38,182 nt of DNA from an uncultured Bacteroidales bacterium (GCA_946404495.1 CAMJDT010000026.1:1-38182); one strand, 5' to 3'; positions 9,111-19,425 are shown, counted from the stretch's first letter. Program-made: numbers and translations. The notes: generated by a model from the sequence alone, not told the origin.

Positions 9111-9751
9111 CGTAACATCTGTCGGATAGCTTCACTCATATCCTCTGCGTGGAACACGGCACTACCGGCTACCAATATGTCGGCCCCGGCCTCAAAGAGC
9201 AAGGGAGCGTTCTCTACATTGACACCGCCGTCTACCTCGATGAGCGTCTGTAACCCGCGACGTGTAATCTCACTTCGGACATAGCGTATCTTGTCAAAGG
9301 TTGCATCAATGAACTTCTGTCCGCCAAAGCCGGCAAACACCGACATGATTAATACCATATCCACCTTATCTAACCAGGGATCCAGACGCTTGACATCGAT
9401 ATCCGGATTGATGGTCAGACAGGTACGCACACCCTTCTTTTTGATCAACTCCAAGGCCTCAGTCGGGTCGTCCACAGCCTCGAGATGAAAACCGACGCTC
9501 CATGCACCTGCATCGCAGAAACGTTCCACGTATTTCTCGGGATGCACGATCATAAGATGCACATCCAACGGCTTAGTACTATGCTTCCTCAAGGCTTCCA
9601 TCACCGGAAAACCAAACGAGATATTAGGCACGAATACGCCATCCATCACGTCTACATGCAATAGCGATGCGGGACTCTGATTGATGGCTTCTACTTGCTC
9701 GGCCAGATGACCAAAATCAGCCGATAGAATAGAGGGTGCAATTTGTTTCAT
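9107..9751 (-). CDS. rpe: Ribulose-phosphate 3-epimerase
   Basis: This 214-residue TIM barrel interconverts ribulose-5-phosphate and xylulose-5-phosphate. Metal and catalytic residues are visible in APSILSADF (residues 5-13), HVDVMDG, DVHLMI and EVDGGV. The usual MSVNPGFGGQ phosphate loop reads MSVFAGFGGQ here, so the NP pair is replaced by FA. All other key residues are kept, and I expect it to be active. It lies between the PPTase gene (22-base gap) and comEC (4-base overlap). Confidence 0.94.
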   Translation of the reverse strand: MKQIAPSILSADFGHLAEQVEAINQSPASLLHVDVMDGVFVPNISFGFPVMEALRKHSTKPLDVHLMIVHPEKYVERFCDAGAWSVGFHLEAVDDPTEALELIKKKGVRTCLTINPDIDVKRLDPWLDKVDMVLIMSVFAGFGGQKFIDATFDKIRYVRSEITRRGLQTLIEVDGGVNVENAPLLFEAGADILVAGSAVFHAEDMSEAIRQMLR

Positions 9752-9773
9752 ATCTATTTTTCTTTTTTACTTG

Positions 9774-10343
9774 TCATCTTTCGCTTTCCGCGAGCGTGCA
9801 GATATATTCCGGCGCTTCGAGGGTCGTTAATCGGCAACCGCGGGTATTGTTCAGGCAGTTTTGCAGATCTTCTGTGATGCCTGTTCCTTTCCACTTGAGG
9901 TAGGCCTCTTTTTGCGTCCATAGACGGATAAACGTACGAGCCGGATCCTCGCTATTATGGATGGAGGCTTGCTCCCTTTCGTTCATCGTACGCTCCACCA
10001 GCGAGGGATTGTAACTGCGAATCTGCTCGATATCAATACCTACCGGATCTGTATCCACGATGACTGCCAGACCTTTCTGACAATGGCTTATGGAGAAGCA
10101 CAATCCGCCTTCGATATACGGTTTGCCTTGATCGCTATACAGCCACTCGGCTGTGGGATTCTCGCATCCTGCTTTGTTGAGCATCTGCGTCAGCATCTCG
10201 TAGGACTTGAGTGCAGCCCATTGGCCGAATACGTGCTTATAGCGCATGGCGTATTCCCGCCGCTGTGCGCTCACAACAGTCTTTAGACGCGCTACCTCCT
10301 CCTCCGTACACGCACTCATATGGTCAAAAATCATATACTGCAT
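9774..10343 (-). CDS. 4'-phosphopantetheinyl transferase (Sfp-type)
   Basis: The 189-residue protein transfers phosphopantetheine from CoA to carrier proteins. It contains the family motifs in order: SDQGKPYI with FSISHC (about residues 70-88), the magnesium-binding VGIDIE block near 101, and WTQKEAYLKWKGTGI near 142. It is first in the minus-strand operon and is served by the promoter at 10355-10386. Whether it modifies fatty-acid ACP or a secondary-metabolite carrier cannot be told; no PKS or NRPS gene is present. Confidence 0.88.
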   Translation of the reverse strand: MQYMIFDHMSACTEEEVARLKTVVSAQRREYAMRYKHVFGQWAALKSYEMLTQMLNKAGCENPTAEWLYSDQGKPYIEGGLCFSISHCQKGLAVIVDTDPVGIDIEQIRSYNPSLVERTMNEREQASIHNSEDPARTFIRLWTQKEAYLKWKGTGITEDLQNCLNNTRGCRLTTLEAPEYICTLAESER

Positions 10344-10354
10344 CGTTCAGCCTG

Positions 10355-10386
10355 CAAAGATACTGCTTTTTCGCGATATATGCAAG
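10355..10386 (-). promoter_or_regulatory. Promoter of the PPTase-rpe-comEC-xseA operon
   Basis: Read on the minus strand, TATCTTTG (10362-10355) is preceded at a 20-base distance by CTTG (10386-10383), a near match to the -33 TTTG. The transcription start would be only about 5 bases from the PPTase ATG at 10343. Confidence 0.7.
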
Positions 10387-10434
10387 TTTTTTACTAAAAA
10401 ACTGATACCCGTGTGATTTTTATTTCCGAAATAC

Positions 10435-10465
10435 TTGCGTATATGAAAAAAAAGTCGTACCTTTG
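10435..10465 (+). promoter_or_regulatory. Promoter of the cca-cysS-yraN-mnmG operon
   Basis: TTG at 10435-10437 and TACCTTTG at 10458-10465 have 20-base spacing. The apparent TTG start at 10463 is part of the -7 element, so the first usable start is ATG 10484. This leaves a very short 5' leader of about a dozen bases. Confidence 0.78.
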
Positions 10466-10483
10466 CACGTAATTTGGATAAGT

Positions 10484-11938
10484 ATGCGCGTAGAGAATCC
10501 GAAAATAGATGACCCGATACTGCATCTGGTGGGTGAAGAGGCTGATAAACTCGGTCTCGAATGCTATGTCATCGGCGGATGGGTGAGAGACTTATTCCTC
10601 CATCGCCCCTGCACCGACATCGATGTAGTAACCGTCCGTCCCGAGTCGATGAAGACGGCAGATGGCGCCAGTCCGACGATTGGAATCCTCCTTGCTGAGG
10701 CCGTTACGGCTAGACTCGGTAAGGGGGCTCACCTCAGTGTGTTCCACAACTTCGGTACCGCGCAAGTCAAGCGCCGGGACCTCGAACTGGAGTTCGTTGG
10801 CGCACGTCGCGAGAGTTACCAACGCGATAGCCGCAAGCCTATCGTGGAGGATGGAACGCTGGAGGAAGATCAGAATCGTCGTGACTTCACTATTAACGCG
10901 TTGGCTATCTGTCTCAACCACGACCGCTACGGCGAACTGCTGGATCCCTTTGATGGTCTCTACGACCTCGAGGAACTGACAATCCGCACGCCCCTCGATC
11001 CCGATATAACCTTCTCCGATGATCCACTCCGCATGATGCGGGCCGTACGGTTTGCTTCGCAACTCGGCTTCTACCTAGAATCGGAGACCTTTGATGCGAT
11101 CGTTCGTAACAAGCATCGTATCGAGATTATCTCCAAGGAACGTATCGTCGAGGAGTTGAATAAAATCATGCTCTCCCGCAGACCTTCTGTGGGATGGACA
11201 TTGCTCGATAAGACAGGCCTCCTTGACCTCATCTTCCCCGAGATGGCAGCGCTCAAGGGCATCGAGACGAAGGAAGGAAAAGGCCACAAGGATGTGTTCC
11301 TCCATACACTCCAAGTGGTCGATAATCTCTCGATGAAATCGGATAATCTCTGGCTGCGCTGGGCGGCTTTGCTCCACGATATCGGCAAACCCCGTTCCAA
11401 GGCCTGGGATGATCAGGCCGGTTGGACCTTCCGCAATCATAATTACATCGGCGCCAAGATGATCCCTAAGATCTTCCGCCGAATGAAGATGCCGCAGAAT
11501 GAGAAAATGGACTATATCATCAAGATGGTCGATCTGCATATGCGTCCTATCAATCTCATCGAGGATACCGTAACCGATTCGGCAGTACGTCGTCTGCTCT
11601 TTGAGGCAGGTGATGATATCGACGATCTGATGCTTCTCTGCGATGCCGACATCACTTCACGCAATGCCGAGAAGGTGGATCGGTTCCACCGTAACTACCA
11701 ACTCGTTCGCCAAAAGATGGTCGAACTTGAGGAACGCGACCGTATCCGCAATTTCCAGCCCCCCGTACGCGGCGACGAAATCATGCAGACGCTCCACCTC
11801 GAGCCCTGTCAGGCTGTAGGCGATCTCAAAGCAGCTATCAAAGATGCCATTTTAGATGGCATCATCCCCAATGAATACGAACCTGCCCGACAATTTATGC
11901 TGCAGAAAGCAGCCGAAATGGGCCTTATAAAACCATAA
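10484..11938 (+). CDS. cca: CCA tRNA nucleotidyltransferase with HD domain
   Basis: The 484-residue class II nucleotidyltransferase adds or repairs the 3' CCA end of tRNA. The catalytic head has IGGWVRD at about 30-36 and the metal-binding DID at 45-47, then RRDFTINALA and the RFASQLGF helix region. An HD domain follows with LLHDIGKPRSK near residue 300. The HD suggests associated phosphatase or phosphodiesterase activity, as in other family members. The start at 10484 replaces a TTG inside the promoter. It is the first gene of the long plus-strand operon, 3 bases before cysS. Confidence 0.92.
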   Translation: MRVENPKIDDPILHLVGEEADKLGLECYVIGGWVRDLFLHRPCTDIDVVTVRPESMKTADGASPTIGILLAEAVTARLGKGAHLSVFHNFGTAQVKRRDLELEFVGARRESYQRDSRKPIVEDGTLEEDQNRRDFTINALAICLNHDRYGELLDPFDGLYDLEELTIRTPLDPDITFSDDPLRMMRAVRFASQLGFYLESETFDAIVRNKHRIEIISKERIVEELNKIMLSRRPSVGWTLLDKTGLLDLIFPEMAALKGIETKEGKGHKDVFLHTLQVVDNLSMKSDNLWLRWAALLHDIGKPRSKAWDDQAGWTFRNHNYIGAKMIPKIFRRMKMPQNEKMDYIIKMVDLHMRPINLIEDTVTDSAVRRLLFEAGDDIDDLMLLCDADITSRNAEKVDRFHRNYQLVRQKMVELEERDRIRNFQPPVRGDEIMQTLHLEPCQAVGDLKAAIKDAILDGIIPNEYEPARQFMLQKAAEMGLIKP

Positions 11939-11941
11939 ATT

Positions 11942-13402
11942 ATGCTTCAGATTTACAACACACTGAGTCGTCAAAAAGAGTATTTCCGTCCCCTCCACGA
12001 GGGACACGTGGGTATGTATGTATGCGGTCCTACCGTTTATGGTGATGCCCACCTGGGCCATGCTCGCCCTGCTATTACCTTCGACCTGCTCTATCGTTAT
12101 CTCCTCCACCTCGGCTATAAGGTGCGTTACGTACGCAATATTACCGATGTGGGTCACCTCGAGCACGATGCAGACGAAGGGGAGGATAAGATCGCCAAAA
12201 AAGCCCGTCTGGAGCAGCTGGAACCGATGGAGGTGGCGCAATACTACACCAACCGCTACCACCGCGATATGGAGGCACTCAACGTCCTCCCGCCCTCTAT
12301 CGAACCGCACGCCAGCGGACATATCATCGAGCAAATAGCTTTCGTACAGCGTATCCTCGACCACGGCTATGCCTACATCTCCAACGGAAGCGTCTATATG
12401 GATGTGGAGAAATATGCCAAGGACTTCCCCTATGGCAAACTCTCCGGACGAAACCTAAACGATATCGTCACCGAGACCCGCGAATTAGACGGTCAGGACG
12501 AGAAAAAACACAGTTACGATTTCGCCCTGTGGAAGAAGGCAGCACCCGAACATATCATGCATTGGCCTTCACCCTGGTCGGAGGGCTTCCCCGGATGGCA
12601 TATGGAGTGTTCCACAATGGGAACCAAATACCTCGGCGAGGAATTTGATATCCACGGCGGAGGTATGGACCTTATGTTCCCCCACCACGAAGCCGAGATC
12701 GCCCAATCCTGCGCGGCACTCGGCCACGATACCGTCCACTACTGGATGCATAATAACATGATCACGATTGCCGGTAAGAAAATGGGTAAGTCTTACAACA
12801 ATTTCATTACCCTCGAGCAGTTTTTCAAGGGCGAACACCATCTGTTGACAAAGCCGTTTTCTCCGATGACTATTCGCTTTTTTATCCTCATGGCACATTA
12901 TCGCTCTACCGTAGATTTCTCCAGCGAAGCACTCGAAGCTGCTGAAAAGGGCTTTGCACGCCTTCAGGAGGCGTATACCCGTCTGATGCGGCTCACACCT
13001 TCTGCCGAGAGTACCATTGAGATCGGTAATCTTCGTCAACATTGCGAGGAGGCTATGGAGGACGACCTCAATAGCCCGATTGTCATCGCTCACCTCTTCG
13101 AGTCGGCCAAGGCCATCAATACCGTAGCCGATGGTAAGGGTACAATCTCCAAAGAGGATTTGGCCGAACTGCAGGATGTATGGAAGACTTTTGTGGTAGA
13201 TATCCTCGGTCTTAGAATGGACGATTCCACCGAAGGCGGAAGCAACGAGGCCTATAAGGCCGCTGTGGATCTGCTGCTCAATATCCGCCTCGATGCCAAG
13301 CGTAACAAGGATTGGGCTACCAGCGATCGTATCCGTAATTCCCTTACCGATCTCGGCTTTACGATTAAGGACACCAAGGACGGCTTTGAATGGACCCTCT
13401 AA
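11942..13402 (+). CDS. cysS: Cysteinyl-tRNA synthetase
   Basis: The class I synthetase charges tRNA-Cys. It has the zinc ligand Cys28 in [18 protein letters not shown], the HIGH-equivalent HLGH at 37-40, WHMECS, and [19 protein letters not shown]. The KMSKS-equivalent KMGKS is near residue 280, and a DALR-type helical C-terminus follows. Its 486 residues are normal for the family. It lies 3 bases from cca and 3 bases from yraN. Confidence 0.96.
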   Translation: MLQIYNTLSRQKEYFRPLHEGHVGMYVCGPTVYGDAHLGHARPAITFDLLYRYLLHLGYKVRYVRNITDVGHLEHDADEGEDKIAKKARLEQLEPMEVAQYYTNRYHRDMEALNVLPPSIEPHASGHIIEQIAFVQRILDHGYAYISNGSVYMDVEKYAKDFPYGKLSGRNLNDIVTETRELDGQDEKKHSYDFALWKKAAPEHIMHWPSPWSEGFPGWHMECSTMGTKYLGEEFDIHGGGMDLMFPHHEAEIAQSCAALGHDTVHYWMHNNMITIAGKKMGKSYNNFITLEQFFKGEHHLLTKPFSPMTIRFFILMAHYRSTVDFSSEALEAAEKGFARLQEAYTRLMRLTPSAESTIEIGNLRQHCEEAMEDDLNSPIVIAHLFESAKAINTVADGKGTISKEDLAELQDVWKTFVVDILGLRMDDSTEGGSNEAYKAAVDLLLNIRLDAKRNKDWATSDRIRNSLTDLGFTIKDTKDGFEWTL

Positions 13403-13405
13403 TCC

Positions 13406-13813
13406 ATGACTTTCGGGCATCTTCATATTAAGAATGAGGTTGGCGTTTTCGGAGAGAATGCCGCAGTCGATTTGCTGAAGAATAAAGGATTCCGCATCCT
13501 CGAACGTAACTGGAAAATGGGACACCTGGAGGTGGATATCATCGCCGAGGACAAGACGACGATTGCCTTTGTGGAAGTAAAGACCCGTACCTCCGTCTTT
13601 GGCAAGCGACCCGAAGAATTTGTGGACAAAGATAAGCGCCATCATATGGTATCTGCTGCCAATGTATATATCAAAACCAAGCGGTCCACCAAGACCCCGC
13701 GTTTTGATATCATCGGCATCCTTACCGACAAGGATAACTCCCAAATCCTCGAGATAGAGCATTACGAAGGCGCCTTCATCCCCAAGTTACGTGCATATGG
13801 AGTTCAGATATGA
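13406..13813 (+). CDS. YraN/UPF0102-family nuclease-like protein
   Basis: This 135-residue protein of the PD-(D/E)xK fold shows [21 protein letters not shown] (conserved Glu near 17), HLEVDIIA with the metal-binding Asp, and AFVEVKTR with the ExK. The family's cellular role is not settled; membership in the Holliday-junction-resolvase-like superfamily is known. Its end overlaps the start of mnmG by 17 bases. Confidence 0.88.
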   Translation: MTFGHLHIKNEVGVFGENAAVDLLKNKGFRILERNWKMGHLEVDIIAEDKTTIAFVEVKTRTSVFGKRPEEFVDKDKRHHMVSAANVYIKTKRSTKTPRFDIIGILTDKDNSQILEIEHYEGAFIPKLRAYGVQI

Positions 13814-15671
13814 TGTCATAGTGGTAGGAGCCGGTCATGCCGGCAACGAGGCTGCACACGCAGCAGCCCGCCTGGGTAGTCGTACGCTTCTCATCACGAT
13901 GGATATGAATAAGATCGGTCAGATGAGTTGCAACCCCGCTATTGGCGGTATCGCCAAAGGGCAGATCGTACGTGAGATCGATGCCTTGGGTGGACAAACC
14001 GGCATCGTTACCGATCGTACGGCGATCCAGTTCCGTATGCTCAATCGTAGCAAGGGTCCTGCTATGTGGAGTCCTCGCAGTCAGAGCGACCGTAAGCGCT
14101 TCATCGATGAGTGGACGCGCGTGCTGACTTCGACCGACAATCTCTTCATCTGGCAGGATACCGTAGTTGAACTCATCATTAAGGATCAGGCCGTCTATGG
14201 CGTAAAGACGCTCTTGGGCGTTACCTTCCTGGCACGTGCCGTAGTGCTGACCAATGGCACTTTTCTCAATGGCCTCATGCATGTAGGACGCGCTCAGATA
14301 CCCGGAGGCCGTGTCTCCGAACTTGCCTCCTACGGTCTGACCGAACAGTTACGTTCCCTTGGGTTTACTACCGGTCGAATGAAGACCGGCACTCCTGCTC
14401 GTCTGGATGCGCGGAGTATTGATTTCTCGGCTATGACTGAACAACCCGGCGACGACGATAATCATCACTTCTCCTATCTGCCGTCAGCACAGCGTCAGCT
14501 CCGACAGATGAGTTGTTGGATTACCTATACCAATACCGCTACCCACGAAGTATTACGCGGCGGACTCAAAGACTCGCCTCTCTATAATGGCCAGATACAG
14601 AGTATCGGTCCTCGCTATTGCCCCAGTATTGAGACCAAGATCGTCACTTTTGCCGATAAGGATGCCCACCAACTTTATCTCGAACCTGAGGGCGTGGATA
14701 GCCATGAATACTATGTGAACGGCTTCTCCTCCAGCCTTCCCTGGCAGGTGCAGATCGATGCCCTCCACACGATTCCCGGCCTTGAGCATGCCATCCTTTT
14801 CCGTCCAGGCTATGCGATCGAATACGACTATTTCGACCCTACCCAACTCCATCATACCCTTGAGACCAAGCTCATCCGCAATCTCTTCTTTGCCGGTCAG
14901 ATCAATGGTACCACTGGCTATGAGGAGGCTGCCGGTCAAGGCCTTGTAGCTGGCGTGAATGCCCACCTCAATATCAACGATGCCGAACCCTTTATCATGC
15001 ATCGCGATGAGAGTTATATAGGCGTGCTCATCGACGACTTGGTCAATAAGGGCGTAGACGAACCCTATCGTATGTTTACCTCTCGAGCCGAATACCGTAT
15101 CCTCCTGCGTCAGGATAATGCCGATGAACGGCTTACGGATCGCGCATGGCATCTGGGGCTCGCTACCGACGAACGCTACGAACTCTTCCGGGCTAAATAC
15201 GATGCGATAGAGGATCTGACGGAGTATCTCTATTCTCGCTCTGTGCGTCCCGAAGAGGTGAATCAACTTCTTGTTAACTCCAGCACCACGCCTATCGATC
15301 ATCCGGCACGCCTCGTGGATCTCGTCCTCCGCCCGCAACTTACGATCTCATCGCTTGCAGAAGTCGTCCCCTTCCTGCACGAATATCTGGATATGATTCG
15401 AGTTGTGCGTGACGAAGTGATCGAGAGTGCTGAGATTCAGATTAAGTACAAGGGTTATATCGACCGCGAGCGGCTGGCCGCGGATAAACTGCGCCGGTTG
15501 AATTATGTCTCGCTTCCCGAATCGATGAACTACGACGCGATCCAGTCCCTCAGTACCGAGGCTAGGCAGAAGCTGTCCCGCATTCGTCCACGCACGATTG
15601 GCGATGCCGCACGCATACCCGGAGTGAGTCCCAATGACATTAGTGTGCTGCTCGTTTTGGCTGGAAGATAG
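13797..15671 (+). CDS. mnmG: tRNA uridine-5-carboxymethylaminomethyl(34) modification enzyme MnmG (GidA)
   Basis: This FAD-binding enzyme acts with MnmE to modify wobble uridines of tRNA. It has the dinucleotide-binding [12 protein letters not shown] at about 9-20, the GidA signatures [22 protein letters not shown], the [13 protein letters not shown] and [12 protein letters not shown] blocks, [17 protein letters not shown], and the C-terminal helical domain. ATG 13797 was chosen over GTG 13791 because it gives the usual short N-terminus. A parS-like palindrome follows 5 bases after the stop. Confidence 0.96.
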   Translation: MEFRYDVIVVGAGHAGNEAAHAAARLGSRTLLITMDMNKIGQMSCNPAIGGIAKGQIVREIDALGGQTGIVTDRTAIQFRMLNRSKGPAMWSPRSQSDRKRFIDEWTRVLTSTDNLFIWQDTVVELIIKDQAVYGVKTLLGVTFLARAVVLTNGTFLNGLMHVGRAQIPGGRVSELASYGLTEQLRSLGFTTGRMKTGTPARLDARSIDFSAMTEQPGDDDNHHFSYLPSAQRQLRQMSCWITYTNTATHEVLRGGLKDSPLYNGQIQSIGPRYCPSIETKIVTFADKDAHQLYLEPEGVDSHEYYVNGFSSSLPWQVQIDALHTIPGLEHAILFRPGYAIEYDYFDPTQLHHTLETKLIRNLFFAGQINGTTGYEEAAGQGLVAGVNAHLNINDAEPFIMHRDESYIGVLIDDLVNKGVDEPYRMFTSRAEYRILLRQDNADERLTDRAWHLGLATDERYELFRAKYDAIEDLTEYLYSRSVRPEEVNQLLVNSSTTPIDHPARLVDLVLRPQLTISSLAEVVPFLHEYLDMIRVVRDEVIESAEIQIKYKGYIDRERLAADKLRRLNYVSLPESMNYDAIQSLSTEARQKLSRIRPRTIGDAARIPGVSPNDISVLLVLAGR

Positions 15672-15676
15672 TTGTG

Positions 15677-15692
15677 TGTTCCACGTGGAACA
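15677..15692. promoter_or_regulatory. parS-like centromere site
   Basis: TGTTCCACGTGGAACA is a perfect 16-bp palindrome and fits the bacterial chromosomal parS consensus TGTTnCACGTGnAACA. It lies in the 65-base mnmG-apt gap. parS sites bind ParB (Spo0J) and usually cluster near the replication origin, where gidA often lies. No parA or parB gene is in this window. Confidence 0.8.
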
Positions 15693-15736
15693 ATTAACAA
15701 AATGGTAATTTGTAAATAATTAAATGGTAAATATTT

Positions 15737-16276
15737 ATGACAGTTGAAGAAGTAAAAGCATTGGTCCGTAATGTGCCCGATTTCCCGATCAAGGGTATCC
15801 AGTTTAAGGATATTACTACCGTCCTGGAGAACCCCGACGGCTTGCGCTGGATGCGCGACGAGATCGTCAGTAAGTACCGCGGCTTGGGTATTACCAAGGT
15901 AGTGGGTATCGAGTCCCGCGGCTTTATTCTGGCGCCGGCTGTAGCGATCGAACTGGGTGTGGGATTCGTTCCTATCCGTAAGCCGAATAAACTGCCGGCC
16001 GAGACGGTATCCGTGACCTATACCAAGGAATACGGCGACGATACCATCCAGATCCATCAGGATGCCCTCTCCCCCGATGATGTCGTGCTTATCCACGACG
16101 ATATCCTGGCTACCGGAGGCTCCATGGATGCGGCGATTACTCTGGTTAAGAAATTGGGTGTTAAGAAAGTCTATGTCAACTGCGCTATCGAATTGCTGGG
16201 CCTCCACGGACGCGAGTACCTGCAGGGGAAGGCGGAGGATGTATACTGCCTCTTTGGTTTGACGGTGGATGAGTAA
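15737..16276 (+). CDS. apt: Adenine phosphoribosyltransferase
   Basis: The 179-residue enzyme makes AMP from adenine and PRPP. It carries the PRPP-binding motif VVLIHDDILATGGSM at about 116-130, the N-terminal FPIKGIQFKDITT, and the GIESRGFI segment. It starts 65 bases after mnmG, across the parS-like site, and overlaps uvrC by 8 bases. Confidence 0.95.
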   Translation: MTVEEVKALVRNVPDFPIKGIQFKDITTVLENPDGLRWMRDEIVSKYRGLGITKVVGIESRGFILAPAVAIELGVGFVPIRKPNKLPAETVSVTYTKEYGDDTIQIHQDALSPDDVVLIHDDILATGGSMDAAITLVKKLGVKKVYVNCAIELLGLHGREYLQGKAEDVYCLFGLTVDE

Positions 16277-18089
16277 TCCCTCTGAACATATTAAGCAACT
16301 CGTCGCCCGACTGCCGGAGAAACCCGGGGTATACCAGTATTTCAATAGCGAGGGCGAAATCATCTATGTCGGCAAGGCGAAAAACCTGCGTCGGCGAGTA
16401 GCTTCGTATTTTCAGAAAGAGCATGAGTGGCTCAAGACACGCCAACTCGTAGCGCACATAGCCGACCTCAAGTATGTAGTCGTGGATAGTGAGCAGGATG
16501 CGTTCCTGTTGGAAAATAACCTGATCAAGCAGTATCAGCCGCACTACAACATCATGCTCAAGGATGGCAAATCCTATCCCAGCATCTGCATCACGCGCGA
16601 GGATTATCCTCGCGTCTTTAAGACACGCAAACTTATTCGAGGCGCCGGCGAGTATTTTGGCCCCTACAGTTATGGCAATACGGTCGATTTGGTCGTTGAG
16701 CTGGTCCATAAACTCTATCCTATCCGCACTTGTAATACGCCGATGACCTGCCGAGGCGTAGCCGATCATAAATACCGACTCTGCCTCAAATACCATCTGC
16801 ATACCTGCTGCGGCATCTGCGAGCAATGTGTCTCCAACGAGGCCTATGCCGACTATATCGCTCAAGCCAAACGCATCATCCGCGGCGATGCACGCGCTAT
16901 CGCGCGCCAACTCGAATCTGAGATGGCCGACTATGCCTCTAAGATGCAATATGAGCTGGCACAGCAAACCAAGGAAAAGCTTTTACTCATCGAGAAATTC
17001 TGCTCCAAGACCATCATCAGTAATACCCACCTCGGCGAACTCGATGTCTTTGGTTACGACGAGCAGGATAACGATGTCTTTATCTCGATGCTGCATGTCA
17101 GAAACGGCAGTATCGTGCAGGGACAAACCATCGAGTATCGTAAGCACCTGGATGAACCCAAAGAGGAAATCCTTGCGCACGGTATGATCGAACTCCGCGA
17201 GCGTCTCCATAGCGATACGCTCGATGTACTCGTTCCGTTTATTCCCGATGGATTCAACGAAAATCTGCATATCAATATCGCGGTCTCCGGAGATAAGAAG
17301 CGCCTCCTTGACCTCGCGATGCAGAACGTACGCCAGTATAAACAGGATAAACTTCGTCAGTCCGACAAACTCAATCCCGACCAGCGCGCGGCACGTATTT
17401 TGAGCCGGCTGCAGGAGATGTTGGGCTTGCAGAAACTGCCTTTATTCATCGATAGTTTTGATAACTCTAATATCCAGGGAACGGATGCTGTAGCCGGCTG
17501 CGTGGTCTTCCGTAAGGCAAAGCCCTCCAAACGGGATTACAAACTCTTCCGTATCAAGACCGTTGAGGGTCAGGATGACTATGCCTCGATGCGTGAAGTT
17601 GTTCGTCGCCGATATCAGGAAATCCTCGATGAAAACGGTGAATTACCGGATCTCATCATCGCCGATGGCGGTATCGGTCAGATGCATGCCATCCGTGAAG
17701 CCGTGGAACAGCAGTTGGGACTCTCCATTCCGATCGCGGGACTGAAGAAAGATGACAAGCATCGTACCAATGTGCTCCTCTTCGGATTCCCTCCCCGCGA
17801 GATCGGTATGAAAGTGACGGACGAAGTCTTCCGTCTCATGGTCGAGATTCAGGACGAGGTGCATCGTTTTGCCATCTCCTATCATAAAAAGAAGCGTTCC
17901 AAGCACCAAACGGAGAGCGAACTCGATGAGATTCAAGGAGTTGGGCCCAAAACGAAGCAAAAAATCCTCTCCCATTTCCACTCTGTCCGTCGTGCTGGAA
18001 GCGCCGAACAGGACGAGTGGGTACAATTGCTCGGAAAGTCCCTTGGAATAAGGTGTTACGAGCATTTTAGAGCAAAAATAACGCCCTGA
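16269..18089 (+). CDS. uvrC: Excinuclease ABC subunit C
   Basis: This is the 606-residue dual-incision nuclease of nucleotide excision repair. It has an N-terminal GIY-YIG domain (PGVYQYFN...IIYVGKAKNLRRRV, about residues 18-48), a cysteine-bearing segment near 155-190, and a UVR motif near 215. The RNase-H-like endonuclease domain follows with SFDNSNIQGTDAVA and IADGGIGQ, and a C-terminal helix-hairpin-helix (IQGVGPKTKQKIL) ends the protein. It overlaps apt by 8 bases. Confidence 0.96.
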   Translation: MSNPSEHIKQLVARLPEKPGVYQYFNSEGEIIYVGKAKNLRRRVASYFQKEHEWLKTRQLVAHIADLKYVVVDSEQDAFLLENNLIKQYQPHYNIMLKDGKSYPSICITREDYPRVFKTRKLIRGAGEYFGPYSYGNTVDLVVELVHKLYPIRTCNTPMTCRGVADHKYRLCLKYHLHTCCGICEQCVSNEAYADYIAQAKRIIRGDARAIARQLESEMADYASKMQYELAQQTKEKLLLIEKFCSKTIISNTHLGELDVFGYDEQDNDVFISMLHVRNGSIVQGQTIEYRKHLDEPKEEILAHGMIELRERLHSDTLDVLVPFIPDGFNENLHINIAVSGDKKRLLDLAMQNVRQYKQDKLRQSDKLNPDQRAARILSRLQEMLGLQKLPLFIDSFDNSNIQGTDAVAGCVVFRKAKPSKRDYKLFRIKTVEGQDDYASMREVVRRRYQEILDENGELPDLIIADGGIGQMHAIREAVEQQLGLSIPIAGLKKDDKHRTNVLLFGFPPREIGMKVTDEVFRLMVEIQDEVHRFAISYHKKKRSKHQTESELDEIQGVGPKTKQKILSHFHSVRRAGSAEQDEWVQLLGKSLGIRCYEHFRAKITP

Positions 18090-18110
18090 GAATTGAATAT
18101 TTTTGACGAC

Positions 18111-18575
18111 ATGCATACTTATACGCTAAAAAATGATGTTTTGGAAGGGCTTTTTCTTCTCAACGAAGCCGGCGAGTGTGTCTCGCTTCGTTCCGTTGTG
18201 GAACAATCAGCCCCTCATCGTGTCTTTGCCCTCGATGGTAAGATGGGAGCCGGTAAGACCACTTTTGTCAAACAGCTGCTCCGCGAACTCGGTAGCGACG
18301 ACATCGTCAATAGTCCTACCTTCGCCATCGTCAACGTCTACGAGATACCTGCACCCGATAGTGCGCGTACCGAAGAAGTGTACCATTTCGATTGCTACCG
18401 GCTCAAATCTCTTACCGAAGCCCTCGACCTCGGAGCGGAGGAGTACCTCTATTCGGGCAACTACTGCTTCATCGAGTGGCCGGACATTATCTCTCGCATC
18501 TTACCCGAAGATACCGTCTATCTCCGCCTTTCTGTCCTCGAGAACGGAGACAGACAACTGATAGTTGAAAATTGA
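18111..18575 (+). CDS. tsaE: tRNA threonylcarbamoyladenosine biosynthesis ATPase TsaE
   Basis: The 154-residue P-loop ATPase works with TsaB and TsaD in forming t6A37 in tRNA. The Walker A GKMGAGKT is at residues 43-50, followed by SPTFAIVN (67-74), the YHFDCYRL block, and FIEWPD with the conserved Glu-Trp. ATG 18111 was preferred to TTG 18093 because conserved sequence begins just after it. It lies 21 bases after uvrC. Confidence 0.92.
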   Translation: MHTYTLKNDVLEGLFLLNEAGECVSLRSVVEQSAPHRVFALDGKMGAGKTTFVKQLLRELGSDDIVNSPTFAIVNVYEIPAPDSARTEEVYHFDCYRLKSLTEALDLGAEEYLYSGNYCFIEWPDIISRILPEDTVYLRLSVLENGDRQLIVEN

Positions 18576-18606
18576 CAGCGAAAATTGGAAATCATACATT
18601 TGAAAC

Positions 18607-19425
18607 TTGAAATGGAATAACTACATAGTGTTGTTGGCCTTGTTGCTGCTCTCTGCACCCTTGATGGCATCGGACGATGGCTACGGCGTGGAACATGAGG
18701 ATATCCTCCGTGTCCATGTCGGCGGACTGTGGTTGCAGGACCGCTACCTCAGTCCCCTGCGCTATACGGGTATGCAGGTGGGCCTTGGCAACGAGTGGTG
18801 GCAGCCTTTTAGTCGTCATCCCGGTTGGGCACACGTCGGGCAGGTCGATCTGCGTTTCGCCTGGATCTACTCGTCGGCTAAGAATAACCTGGTCTATCAG
18901 CTCCACCTCAACGGCGGCTGGGGGGCTTACTATGCATGGAACTGGTCGCAACCTCGTATCCAAATCCTGCTTGGTCCCTACCTTAATCTGGATTTTGCGC
19001 CGCGCATGCATGCCCGCGAGGTCAATAAACCCTACTCCATGGATGCCGCGGCCGATGTATGTGCCTTGGCGGGTGTGTCCTTTTGCTTTGCAAAAGGAAA
19101 AGTGGATTTCCGCCTGCGCTATCTCATCCGTGCGAACCTGATAGGCATCGATTTCATGCCCGATTATTGGGAGTCGTACTACGAGATGACGGAGGGTGTC
19201 TCCGGTCGCGTGCGTTGTAGCGGCATGTGGAATCATCGCCTCCTTCGCCACGAACTCACGCTCGATATCCGCTGCCCCCACTCCACCTGGCGCCTCGGCA
19301 TCGCGCACGCTTATCTCGAGTATGGAGCCGGGGATATGTCTTTCTCGCGCGAGCAAGTCGAGGCTGTCGTCGGCACCTGTTTCCGCTATCGTGTCCACCC
19401 CGCTAAAGACCTGAATCAATGGTAA
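18607..19425 (+). CDS. Exported protein of unknown function (possibly outer-membrane, DUF3316-like)
   Basis: This 272-residue protein is predicted to be exported: the N-terminus has a signal peptide (hydrophobic residues 7-19, cleavage likely after ALMA-like residues near 21). The rest has alternating aromatic and hydrophobic residues such as RFAWIYSS, YQLHLNGGWGAYYAW and RIQILLGPYLNLDFAPR, which suggests a beta-rich protein, perhaps a small outer-membrane barrel. I think it resembles the Bacteroidota DUF3316 group but cannot confirm this. The start is a TTG at 18607; a stop at 18601 excludes anything further upstream. It overlaps the next gene by 7 bases. Confidence 0.65.
   Translation: MKWNNYIVLLALLLLSAPLMASDDGYGVEHEDILRVHVGGLWLQDRYLSPLRYTGMQVGLGNEWWQPFSRHPGWAHVGQVDLRFAWIYSSAKNNLVYQLHLNGGWGAYYAWNWSQPRIQILLGPYLNLDFAPRMHAREVNKPYSMDAAADVCALAGVSFCFAKGKVDFRLRYLIRANLIGIDFMPDYWESYYEMTEGVSGRVRCSGMWNHRLLRHELTLDIRCPHSTWRLGIAHAYLEYGAGDMSFSREQVEAVVGTCFRYRVHPAKDLNQW

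Noticed and set aside
12569..13762. Long minus-strand ORF across cysS and yraN
   Set aside because: It is the antisense of two clear conserved genes and shows no family motif.
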